The notes below the pieces were generated by a model. That model worked only from the letters and a program-made list of their open reading frames with translations, did no database searches and was not told the DNA's origin. A stretch of DNA of 10,785 nucleotides from an uncultured Bacilli bacterium (GTDB lineage: Bacteria; Bacillota_I; Bacilli_A; RF39; UBA660): contig CALVUU010000027.1 of the NCBI GenBank assembly GCA_944363655.1, positions 1 through 10,785 of the forward strand, in the 5' to 3' direction. Both the position numbers and the translations under genes were made by a program. Position 1 is the stretch's first letter, and the number at the start of each line of letters is the position of its first letter. Shown here piece after piece: positions 1 through 6,370 of the stretch.

Positions 1-635
1 AAGCAATCCCCTTTAACAAAACCATATTCAACTAAATTACGATTTTCAAAACAAGTTTGCACCACCATTCCGTTAATTCTTGCCCACTTACTAAAATACT
101 CGCCAATTTCTTTATACATATCTTCCGTAAAAGGTACTGGTTTTAAATATCCCATATTCTTCTGAACGTTTTTATAATTATCCAAAAAAGAAACGATAAC
201 TCTATTCACATAACCACTAAGTAACTCACACATTCTTTTAAATGCTTTCTTATGATAATCCATTGTATAAATTCTATTTATAAAAATCGGATCATACCTA
301 ACAACTACATTATCATTTCCAATAATTTTCGATATTTCTTTTATCCCTTCAATAATTTTACTCTTATCACCCACATTTGGTTCAATATCTTTTTTATAAG
401 GTGTAAGAGTTACATGAAAAAGAATCGGTTTATCAATTTCTTTTAAATAAGGTATAATTGGCAAAGGATTTTTTGTACAAAACATAATCATATCAACATT
501 ACTAAAACTAATACGACTTACTAACTTAGGATTAAAAGGATTTCTAACGTCAACAAAACCTTCCCTATATCTATTAATAAACCATTTGCTATAAAAAGCT
601 ACTATATCACATCTACCACTTACAAATAAAACCAT
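1..635 (-). CDS. DUF1848 family protein, 3' end beyond the window
   Basis: I translated the minus strand by hand from an ATG at 635 and the frame stays open to the window edge, giving 211 codons. The N-terminus begins MVLFVSGRCDIVAFYSKWF and continues with VRNPFNPKLVSRI, FCTKNPLPII, HVTLTPYKKDIEPNV, VVRYDPIFINRIYT and VIVSFLDNYKNV, the recognisable signature of the DUF1848 family (PF08902). The end visible here, QTCFENRNLVEYGFVKGDC, matches the family's conserved cysteine-containing segment near the C-terminus; roughly the last quarter is missing. The family has no established biochemical role; its clustered cysteines suggest metal or Fe-S binding, which is inference. The ATG is preceded 5 nt upstream by GTGAT (641-645), a plausible Shine-Dalgarno. 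It lies 47 nt beyond the ligase stop on the same strand, but a terminator and a candidate promoter separate the two, so it is probably its own unit. Confidence 0.85.
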   Translation of the reverse strand, partial: MVLFVSGRCDIVAFYSKWFINRYREGFVDVRNPFNPKLVSRISFSNVDMIMFCTKNPLPIIPYLKEIDKPILFHVTLTPYKKDIEPNVGDKSKIIEGIKEISKIIGNDNVVVRYDPIFINRIYTMDYHKKAFKRMCELLSGYVNRVIVSFLDNYKNVQKNMGYLKPVPFTEDMYKEIGEYFSKWARINGMVVQTCFENRNLVEYGFVKGDC

Positions 636-640
636 AATCA

Positions 641-661
641 ATCACAATAAATATTAAAACA
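641..661 (-). promoter_or_regulatory. Candidate extended -10 promoter and GTGAT ribosome binding site for the DUF1848 gene
   Basis: On the minus strand, TG(T) followed by TTTAAT occupies 661-653. After it come 17 nt containing GTGAT (645-641), then the ATG at 635. The spacing matches the promoters of the lipoprotein gene and the radical SAM gene. No convincing -35 was seen and the hexamer is a poor TATAAT match, so this call is modest and rests on the shared layout. Confidence 0.4.
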
Positions 662-670
662 AAAAATAAG

Positions 671-701
671 AAAAAAGACAACCTACATAAAAGGATGTCT
701 T
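671..701 (-). terminator. Intrinsic terminator overlapping the end of the ligase gene
   Basis: Read on the minus strand, AAGACATCC (701-693) pairs with GGTTGTCTT (683-675): nine positions with one T-T mismatch and a 9-nt loop. A run of T follows (674-671, extending the T of the stem) and then a T-rich stretch. The 5' arm and loop fall within the last codons and stop codon of the ligase gene, so the coding sequence doubles as half of the terminator hairpin. It closes the oxidoreductase-Ku-ligase transcript. Confidence 0.75.
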
Positions 702-1543
702 AACATATTACTCTTAGTTTTCTCTAAATAATTGATAGTTATTTTAATACTTGGTTTAATAAATATTCCAGCATTTTCATAATTACAAAACGGATTACTA
801 CTTTTCTTATTAGAAAGCACTTCTTTAGTTATATCTTTATTGTTACTAACTTTTATTTTACCAACATAATATAATTTATTATTTTTCTTTTCTCCCAAAA
901 GTAAACTATAACTTGTACTATTTTTTATATAACCCCCAATATAAAACTCATCAGTTTGATAATTTTTCAACTTTATCCACACATTACTTCTTTTATTAAC
1001 ATAATAAAAACTATCCTTTTCTTTAGCAACAATTCCCTCAAGACCTAATTTTTTAACAGATGCAAATAACTTTTTTCCATTACTATAAACTTTAGATTTA
1101 AAAAAATAATCTGTATCTTTATATTTATATAATATTTTCTTCCTATCTACTAAAATCTCATTAGTTAAATCCTTATTTTGATAAATAATATCAAATACAA
1201 CAAACTGCACTGGATTATCTATACTTTCTTCTTTAATTCTATATTTATTTTTTATTCTAAGTCTTTTTTGTAAACTACTAAAAGAGGGTCTATCCTTATC
1301 AAACAAAACAATTTCACCATCAAAAATACAATTATCTCTTCCCACAATATTTTTTATACCATGTAATTCTAAAAATAAATGCGTTACATCGACATTATTT
1401 CTAGTTCTAATATTTATGTTATCTTTATTTACATAGATTAATGCTCTTATTCCATCAAACTTTATTTCATATAAATATTTATTGGAAAAAACAAAAGGTA
1501 TCTCTGCAATTAGCATTGGTTTTATATTTTTCTTATCAAACAT
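683..1543 (-). CDS. ATP-dependent DNA ligase, LigD ligase-domain type, stand-alone
   Basis: This 286-residue protein should seal DNA nicks and ends using ATP through a lysyl-adenylate intermediate, as the ligation arm of bacterial non-homologous end joining. Visible nucleotidyltransferase motifs are motif I KFDGIR with the predicted catalytic Lys28, motif III around FDGE (74-77), VVFD (115-118), motif IV EGIVAK (169-174) and motif V WIKLK (189-193). An OB-fold domain follows from about residue 197 and ends with the motif VI remnant LRHPFM at the very C-terminus. It lacks the polymerase and phosphoesterase domains of multidomain LigD, so it is a ligase-only version. Its start overlaps the Ku gene end by 8 nt (ATG inside ...GTTTGA) without a good Shine-Dalgarno, which suggests translational coupling with Ku. 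An unrelated repair ligase of the same superfamily is possible, but the Ku neighbour argues for end joining. Confidence 0.92.
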   Translation of the reverse strand: MFDKKNIKPMLIAEIPFVFSNKYLYEIKFDGIRALIYVNKDNINIRTRNNVDVTHLFLELHGIKNIVGRDNCIFDGEIVLFDKDRPSFSSLQKRLRIKNKYRIKEESIDNPVQFVVFDIIYQNKDLTNEILVDRKKILYKYKDTDYFFKSKVYSNGKKLFASVKKLGLEGIVAKEKDSFYYVNKRSNVWIKLKNYQTDEFYIGGYIKNSTSYSLLLGEKKNNKLYYVGKIKVSNNKDITKEVLSNKKSSNPFCNYENAGIFIKPSIKITINYLEKTKSNMLRHPFM

Positions 1544-2276
1544 TTTTCAAACTTAACTCCAAAGCTTGCATCAAATCTTTAATATTATTATTTTGTTTTA
1601 CTTTAACGCTCTTAGGTTTTACACCCCTTTGTTTATCTTTAATAGCTTTTTTAATATTTTCCTGATATTCATCTACATATTCTTCTGGGCTAAATTTCAT
1701 CTTTAAAGAATCAATAAGTCTCATTGCTAAATCTAATTCCTTTTTAGTATATTTCGCTGAAGATATAGCATCAGGTATATTTATTTCTTCGTTAAAATAA
1801 AGAGTCGTCATAATCATTACACCATTCATCATTCTAATAGCTACATAATAAAACTTAGTAGATAAAATAGTTTTAGCAACAGCTATTTTCTTACTTTTTT
1901 CTAAAGCATCTTTAAACAAACTCAATGCTTTACTCTTATTGGGAACTGATAAAACATAACTTTTCTCATAAAAAACTGGATCTATTTCGTTTGTTCCCAC
2001 AAAACCAACAATTTCAATATTACCCTCACTATCTACTCGTAATTTTTTAAGTTCTTCACTAGTAAGAGTGATATATTTATCTTCATTAATTTTATATCCT
2101 TTTATTATATCGCTTTGTTTAACTTCTTTTTTACAATGCGGACAATACTTGACATATTTAATACGTGTCAAGCATTTTTTGTGAAGTTGATTAAATGATA
2201 CATCATTATCTTGTAATATTGGATTAATTGTAATGGGAATATTCACTAGTCCAAAAGAAATACTACTTTTTTTCAT
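1536..2276 (-). CDS. ku: Ku protein, DNA end-binding protein of non-homologous end joining
   Basis: This 246-residue protein belongs to the prokaryotic Ku family (PF02735), whose homodimers form a ring that threads onto double-strand DNA ends and recruits the partner ligase. The N-terminus has the family hallmark SISFGLVNIPI (residues 5-15), followed by the RIKYVKYCPHC segment with a CxxC pair (Cys45, Cys48), the KGYKINEDKYITLT motif (59-72) and the central YEKSYVLSVPNKSKALSLFKDAL block (about 103-125). The C-terminal tail from about residue 205 is rich in lysine, as is usual for bacterial Ku and thought to help DNA and ligase contacts. The start is fixed by AGGGAGG seven nt upstream. Its ATG shares one base with the TGA of the oxidoreductase, and its own stop lies inside the ligase start, so the three genes form one coupled operon. 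Confidence 0.95.
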   Translation of the reverse strand: MKKSSISFGLVNIPITINPILQDNDVSFNQLHKKCLTRIKYVKYCPHCKKEVKQSDIIKGYKINEDKYITLTSEELKKLRVDSEGNIEIVGFVGTNEIDPVFYEKSYVLSVPNKSKALSLFKDALEKSKKIAVAKTILSTKFYYVAIRMMNGVMIMTTLYFNEEINIPDAISSAKYTKKELDLAMRLIDSLKMKFSPEEYVDEYQENIKKAIKDKQRGVKPKSVKVKQNNNIKDLMQALELSLKNV

Positions 2277-3718
2277 CAGTCTACCTCCCTATCCTTAAAC
2301 GTAATATCATAATTACTTGGGCCTTCGATACACTTGCCATCGATATCATATCTCGACCCATGACACAAACAATCCCAAGTTTTTTCCACTTCATTAAAAA
2401 CTAACCCACATTTCATGTGCGGACATTTATTTAATACAATATGTTCTTTATTATTTTCATCTTTATAAATAGCTACATTTTTACCATTTAATTTAGTATA
2501 AATAATTTTACTATTATTTACATTACCTTTACTACTTTTTAGCAATGCTTTAAAATTACCATAAGCATCCGGAAAAAATCTTACAAATTTATTCCAATTT
2601 AATAACCTATCTGGTCTTAAAAGCTCAATAAATTCATTTTCGCGATGTAAGATAATATCTCGCAAAACCATTCCTGCCAAGGTAGCATTAGTCATTCCCC
2701 AAGTATTATATCCACAAGCAATTAATATGCCATCACTATCTTCATCAACTTTTCCTATTAAAGGCAAATAATCATTAGTTATTATATCTTTATTACTCCA
2801 TATATAATTAAATTTATATTCCTTCTTTAAGTTTTCAAAATTATCTTTAATACTTTTAATATTAGGACTAGCCATAGAATTAGTTAAATAAATTAAATAA
2901 TTATTTTTACCATCTTTATAATATCTATATGATATTGTTTTATCATCTATATTAATACCATTTATATTTTTAATTTCTTTAACCCTTACTGCTCCAATAT
3001 AAGAAGTTTCTATATGATTTTTAAAAGGAATTAACAAAGGAAAAATAAAATATGGATAATGAGTTGCAATTATTACATGTTTACATTTAATAACATGATT
3101 ATTTACATAACACTTATAAATACCATCTTCTTTACTTATCTTTTTCAATTTAGAATTTTCATAAATATATTTTTCTAATATATTCTTTAAACCGATTACA
3201 TATTTAACGGGATGAAACATATAAGTATCATTTACTTTAATTGCATATTTAAAATTTCCTTTTTCTATTAATTCTACATTAACTTTCGATTCACTTAAAA
3301 ATTTATATTCTTCATCTAAAATTTTTTTATTATCCTCTTCATTTGTAAAAAGGTATGAATCGGCTTTAATTAAATCACAATCTATTTTTTCTTTATCAAT
3401 TATTCTTTTTAATTCTTTAACAGCCATTATTTGACTTTCTAAATATTTTCTAGCGCCATTTACATTGCCAAACTTGCAAATATTCATATATACTTTTTCT
3501 TGCAAATACGTTATTTTCGCAGTACTTCTCGCCGTTACTCCCTCTGCGCATTTATTACGTTCTATTAATAGGGCATCAACTTTTTCTTTGCGTAGTTGAT
3601 AAAGTGTTGATAATCCTGTAATTCCTCCCCCAACAATTAAGGTATCACACTCTAAATCTTTTTCTACTTGCTTTAAAGCCTTATTTTTTACACCTAACCA
3701 TAAACTTTTATTTTTCAT
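2276..3718 (-). CDS. FAD-dependent oxidoreductase with C-terminal Rieske [2Fe-2S] domain (YhfW-like)
   Basis: The 480-residue protein combines a DAO-type FAD-binding domain (PF01266) with a Rieske ferredoxin domain (PF00355), the layout of Bacillus YhfW. The dinucleotide fold is seen at residues 26-35 (LIVGGGITG), with a likely ribose-contacting acidic residue in the LLIER strand (Glu53), followed by the family-typical TARSTAKIT segment. The Rieske ligands are Cys432 and His434 (CPH) and Cys450 and His453 (CLCH), with Cys437 and Cys452 as the usual extra pair. The substrate of this subfamily is not known; a cytosolic amine or amino-acid-like oxidation is only a guess. I chose the ATG at 3718 because AGTGAT sits 4 nt upstream, as in the neighbouring genes. 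A TTG at 3772 would start inside the likely promoter. It is first gene of the operon with Ku and ligase. Any link to end joining is unproven. Confidence 0.9.
   Translation of the reverse strand: MKNKSLWLGVKNKALKQVEKDLECDTLIVGGGITGLSTLYQLRKEKVDALLIERNKCAEGVTARSTAKITYLQEKVYMNICKFGNVNGARKYLESQIMAVKELKRIIDKEKIDCDLIKADSYLFTNEEDNKKILDEEYKFLSESKVNVELIEKGNFKYAIKVNDTYMFHPVKYVIGLKNILEKYIYENSKLKKISKEDGIYKCYVNNHVIKCKHVIIATHYPYFIFPLLIPFKNHIETSYIGAVRVKEIKNINGINIDDKTISYRYYKDGKNNYLIYLTNSMASPNIKSIKDNFENLKKEYKFNYIWSNKDIITNDYLPLIGKVDEDSDGILIACGYNTWGMTNATLAGMVLRDIILHRENEFIELLRPDRLLNWNKFVRFFPDAYGNFKALLKSSKGNVNNSKIIYTKLNGKNVAIYKDENNKEHIVLNKCPHMKCGLVFNEVEKTWDCLCHGSRYDIDGKCIEGPSNYDITFKDREVD
2284..2290 (-). promoter_or_regulatory. 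Shine-Dalgarno AGGGAGG of the Ku gene, inside oxidoreductase codons
   Basis: AGGGAGG on the minus strand lies 7 nt upstream of the Ku ATG. It encodes part of the final Arg-Glu-Val-Asp of the upstream protein. With the TGATG stop/start overlap it decides the Ku start and indicates translational coupling. Confidence 0.85.
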
Positions 3719-3728
3719 AAACATCACT
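3710..3728 (-). repeat. Left arm of a 19-bp perfect inverted repeat spanning two divergent start codons
   Basis: Minus-strand AGTGATGTTTATGAAAAAT is identical to plus-strand 3802-3820. It contains the Shine-Dalgarno core GTGAT, the ATG and the first two further codons (Lys-Asn) of the oxidoreductase. The bases just outside both ends of the repeat differ. Confidence 0.9.
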
Positions 3729-3785
3729 ATTATTATGTAAAATATTATTTTTTTTAAACTAAAACTAGGCAATTATTTTTTATTG
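3719..3785 (-). promoter_or_regulatory. Probable promoter region of the oxidoreductase-Ku-ligase operon
   Basis: AGTGAT at 3728-3723 is the ribosome binding site, 4 nt before the ATG. Upstream on the minus strand the DNA is extremely AT-rich. TTGCCT (3772-3767) lies 17 nt before AATAAT, a possible -35/-10 pair, and CATAAT (nearer the gene) is a rival -10. I cannot decide between them by eye. The region also includes the upstream side of the divergent lipoprotein promoter, so the two could be co-regulated. Confidence 0.4.
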
Positions 3786-3807
3786 TGTTACAATTATACT
3801 AAGTGAT
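3786..3807 (+). promoter_or_regulatory. Extended -10 promoter and AGTGAT ribosome binding site for the lipoprotein gene
   Basis: TGT then TACAAT (3786-3794) is a TGn-extended -10. Transcription would begin near 3801, leaving a leader of only about 10 nt. AGTGAT (3802-3807) lies 4 nt before the ATG at 3812 and matches the GGTGAT half of the complement of the 16S rRNA 3' tail. No clear -35 is present. Confidence 0.6.
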
Positions 3808-3820
3808 GTTTATGAAAAAT
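3802..3820 (+). repeat. Right arm of the 19-bp inverted repeat at divergent start codons
   Basis: This arm is identical on the plus strand to the minus-strand sequence at 3728-3710, and covers the Shine-Dalgarno, the ATG and the Lys-Asn codons of the lipoprotein gene. The arms are separated by 73 bp. It could be chance convergence on the preferred initiation signal, or a duplicated start region. Confidence 0.9.
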
Positions 3821-4330
3821 GGTTTAAAAATAACATGTTTAGTAGCAGCAGGGTTACTCTTAACAGGATGTAATGATTCTGAAATTGATCGACTTGAAGA
3901 TAAAGTTGAACACCTAGAAGAAAAAATAGATGCTTTACTAGATCAAGGAAATATTAGTACTCCAAATAACGATAACTTCAATAATGTAACAAACAATGGT
4001 GAAGGAACAACTACTGTTGATACTTCTAGTATTACATCAAATATTAATACATATCGCACAGAAGCAGATAATATGTATGATTCTATTTCTAAATTAAATA
4101 TTCCGAGTAATAGATCTGAAGTTATTGATTTATATTGGGAATGGAAAATAAATATTGAAGATTTAGAAAATCGTTTAGATAGATATGAAAACGAATTAGA
4201 ACGGATGTATCGTAACAATGAACTATCATATACCGACTTTAGAACATTTGATAGAAAAATTGAAGATATCGAAAATACTTTAGATCGTGCTGAAAGTGAA
4301 TTAGAATACCTTACAAATTATGATGATTAA
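3812..4330 (+). CDS. Small coiled-coil lipoprotein of unknown function
   Basis: The product has 172 residues. It starts with a basic N-terminus (MKNGLK), a hydrophobic stretch and a lipobox LTGC ending at Cys20, so it should be lipid-modified and anchored on the outer face of the cytoplasmic membrane. After the anchor comes a heptad-like helix (about residues 24-43, DRLEDKVEHLEEKIDALL), then a low-complexity Asn/Thr/Ser linker (about 45-75), then long charged helices to the end rich in Glu, Asp, Arg and Asn, with patterns such as DLENRLDRYENELERMY and DIENTLDRAESELEYL. No catalytic motif is visible and I do not recognise a named family; a surface spacer or oligomeric scaffold is a guess. The ATG at 3812 is preferred over the GTG at 3803 because that GTG is part of the ribosome binding site. 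It is monocistronic, with its own promoter and terminator. Confidence 0.85.
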   Translation: MKNGLKITCLVAAGLLLTGCNDSEIDRLEDKVEHLEEKIDALLDQGNISTPNNDNFNNVTNNGEGTTTVDTSSITSNINTYRTEADNMYDSISKLNIPSNRSEVIDLYWEWKINIEDLENRLDRYENELERMYRNNELSYTDFRTFDRKIEDIENTLDRAESELEYLTNYDD

Positions 4331-4358
4331 CAAGTAATTAACATTGCTTGTTTTTTTT
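4330..4358 (+). terminator. Intrinsic terminator of the lipoprotein gene
   Basis: ACAAGTAAT (4330-4338) pairs with ATTGCTTGT (4343-4351) through nine positions including one T-G wobble, with a TAAC loop. At least seven more T follow (4352-4358). The first stem base is the last base of the stop codon. Confidence 0.9.
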
Positions 4359-4391
4359 GGCAAAATTTAACAATCATTTGTTCGTAAAATG

Positions 4392-4412
4392 TGTTATAAT
4401 ATGCTTGGTGAT
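4392..4412 (+). promoter_or_regulatory. Extended -10 promoter and GGTGAT ribosome binding site for the radical SAM operon
   Basis: TGT followed by a perfect TATAAT (4395-4400) is an extended -10. The start ATG at 4417 is 16 nt further on and GGTGAT (4407-4412) lies 4 nt before it. The predicted leader is only about 10 nt. No good -35 at the 17-nt position was found. Confidence 0.7.
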
Positions 4413-4416
4413 TTAC

Positions 4417-5613
4417 ATGACTCTAGAAGAAAAATTAAAAATCCTTGCTGATAGCGCCAAATACGATGCATCATGCTCTTCAAGTGGTAGTAAAAAAAAT
4501 TCCCAAAATGGCTTAGGTAATACAGCTATAAATGGTATTTGCCACTCTTTTTCTGCTGATGGTAGGTGTATTTCTTTACTCAAAATTCTTCTTACTAACT
4601 GCTGCATCTTTGATTGTAAATACTGCATAAACCGCAGAAGCAACAATGTTCCAAGAGCTATTTTTACCCCCGAAGAAATCTGTGATATTACAATTAACTT
4701 TTACAAAAGAAATTATATTGAAGGTTTATTTTTAAGCTCCGGTATTATCAAAAGTCCAAATTATACAATGGAGTTATTAATAAAAACTATTTATCTTCTT
4801 AGAAATAAATATCATTTTAATGGTTACATTCATGCTAAAGCTATACCAGGAGCTAGTGAAACATTAATAAAAAGATTAGGAAAATTAGTTGACAGAATGA
4901 GTACTAATATTGAACTACCAAGTGAATCTAGTCTAAAACTACTTGCCCCCAATAAAAATAGTCAAGATATCACTAACATTATGACCACTATTAAAAATAA
5001 CACTAGTAAATATTTTGCTCCAGCTGGTCAAAGCACTCAAATAATCATCGGAGCTACTAAAGAAACAGATAAAGATATAATGACTAAAAGTAGTACCATG
5101 TATAAAGAATTTCATTTAAAAAGAGTCTTCTATTCAGCCTATATTCCAGTTAATAAAGATTCCTTATTACCTACAATTACTACTCCCCCATTAATCCGAG
5201 AAAATCGTCTTTACCAAGCAGATTGGCTTTTAAGGTTTTATAACTTTACTGTGGGTGACCTATTTGACCGAAACGATAATTTTAACATCTTAATAGATCC
5301 AAAAACCGACTGGGCTTTAAATCATTTAGAATATTATCCTAAAGAAATAAATACAGCAACATTTAACGATTTAATTAAAATACCAGGAATTGGTATCACA
5401 TCCGCTAAACAAATAATTTCTTCTCGCCGATATTTTACCATTGAATTTTCGGACTTAAAGAAAATGGGCATCAGTTTAAAAAAAGCCAAATACTTTATAA
5501 CTTGTAATCATAAATATTTTGTTGATCCAACCACCATTACTAAAAGTATCATTACAAAAAACTTAATTACTTTAAAACCCAAAGTTGTCCAATTAAGCCT
5601 ATTTAATGAATAA
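4417..5613 (+). CDS. Putative DNA modification/repair radical SAM protein (TIGR03916 type)
   Basis: This 398-residue protein has the radical SAM [4Fe-4S] motif CxxxCxxC at Cys63, Cys67 and Cys70 (CIFDCKYC). It is embedded in the family-specific stretch that includes CISLLKILLTN, NRRSNN, the EGLFLSSGIIKSPNYTME block and HAKAIPGAS. The N-terminal MTLEEKLKILADSAKYDASC and the Cys-rich CSSSG segment are also typical. A helix-hairpin-helix DNA-binding motif is visible near residues 316-340 (IPGIG). Family knowledge: such proteins occur with a DUF4130 partner that is often fused to a uracil-DNA glycosylase-like domain, hence the proposed role in DNA repair or modification; the reaction is undefined. 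The partner follows directly with an 8-nt overlap. I chose the start at 4417 because of GGTGAT at the right spacing; an earlier in-frame codon near 4348 lies inside the upstream terminator. Confidence 0.92.
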   Translation: MTLEEKLKILADSAKYDASCSSSGSKKNSQNGLGNTAINGICHSFSADGRCISLLKILLTNCCIFDCKYCINRRSNNVPRAIFTPEEICDITINFYKRNYIEGLFLSSGIIKSPNYTMELLIKTIYLLRNKYHFNGYIHAKAIPGASETLIKRLGKLVDRMSTNIELPSESSLKLLAPNKNSQDITNIMTTIKNNTSKYFAPAGQSTQIIIGATKETDKDIMTKSSTMYKEFHLKRVFYSAYIPVNKDSLLPTITTPPLIRENRLYQADWLLRFYNFTVGDLFDRNDNFNILIDPKTDWALNHLEYYPKEINTATFNDLIKIPGIGITSAKQIISSRRYFTIEFSDLKKMGISLKKAKYFITCNHKYFVDPTTITKSIITKNLITLKPKVVQLSLFNE

Positions 5614-6370
5614 TTACTTAATAATTTATGATGGTACTTTTATTAATTTACTTACAACTATAAAATATTTATTACAAGAACATATTAAACCTCAAAATAT
5701 CATTTTAGAAGGCACATATTCCCCCAATCTTTTTGAAGTTTTAATAAAACCCAATATAACAAATGATGAAAATTTTATCGAAGAAATAATTACCACTAGC
5801 TCAAAAGAAGTATTTAAAATTATTTATTATATTTTTTTAAGTAATGCCTTAAATAAAGAATTGGTACTTTACTACTTTATTTTAAATACTTTTATCTATC
5901 ATGATAAAATAACCTATCACCGTCATTTAAATTGTGTAAATAATGCTTTAAAAATAAGTCATAATGTTAGTAGGGAAAACCATAAAATGAAAGGATTTAC
6001 TAGATTTAAAATGATTAATAACCAATTCTTATATGCTGAAATATCACCAGATAACAATATATTAGAATTACTTTCTAAACATTTTCAAAAACGTCTTAAA
6101 AATGAACTATGGATAATTAAAGACACTAAAAGAAATATTCTAAGTATATATGACTTAAATAATTATCATATAATGCCTGGAGAAAATATAAAATTACTTG
6201 AATTAGAAAATAATAATATAGATAACAATTATGAAAAATTATGGTGTACTTTTTTTAAAACTATTGCTATTAAAGAAAGAGAAAGCATAAAAAGACAAAT
6301 GAGTTTTATGCCTAAAAAATATTGGCATAATATTATTGAAATGGAGGATAAAAATGCAAAAAGTAATTAA
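5606..6370 (+). CDS. DUF4130 protein, partner of the radical SAM enzyme (TIGR03915 type)
   Basis: This 254-residue protein matches the TIGR03915/DUF4130 family (PF13566): an N-terminal YLIIYDGTFINLL, a central HNVSRENHKMKGFTRF block, LYAEISPDNNILELLSKHFQKRL, LWIIKDTKRNILSIYD and the C-terminal signature LWCTFFKTIAIKERESIKRQ followed by MPKKYW. Family knowledge: it is the obligate companion of the radical SAM protein, found either alone as here or fused to a uracil-DNA glycosylase-like domain. No glycosylase domain is present in this copy. Its ATG lies inside the end of the radical SAM gene (8-nt overlap) with no obvious Shine-Dalgarno, so translation is probably coupled. Its last 17 nt overlap the chaperonin start. 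A nucleic-acid-processing role is inferred only from family linkage. Confidence 0.92.
   Translation: MNNYLIIYDGTFINLLTTIKYLLQEHIKPQNIILEGTYSPNLFEVLIKPNITNDENFIEEIITTSSKEVFKIIYYIFLSNALNKELVLYYFILNTFIYHDKITYHRHLNCVNNALKISHNVSRENHKMKGFTRFKMINNQFLYAEISPDNNILELLSKHFQKRLKNELWIIKDTKRNILSIYDLNNYHIMPGENIKLLELENNNIDNNYEKLWCTFFKTIAIKERESIKRQMSFMPKKYWHNIIEMEDKNAKSN
6343..6347 (+). promoter_or_regulatory. Shine-Dalgarno GGAGG of the chaperonin gene
   Basis: GGAGG lies within the coding end of the DUF4130 gene, 6 nt before the ATG at 6354. It rules out the earlier in-frame TTG at 6336 as the start. Confidence 0.85.

Noticed and set aside
1441..1665. Plus-strand open frame opposite the ligase and Ku start region
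   Set aside because: It is antisense to two strongly supported genes, has no ribosome site and no recognisable motif.
3719..3772. Extended N-terminus of the oxidoreductase from a TTG at 3772
   Set aside because: The extra 18 residues lie in the likely promoter and are not family-like. The ATG at 3718 has AGTGAT at ideal spacing and leads straight into the conserved N-terminus.
3795..3800. TATACT as the -10 of the lipoprotein gene
   Set aside because: It would place the transcription start inside the ribosome binding site. The upstream TACAAT with TGn fits the spacing of the other promoters.
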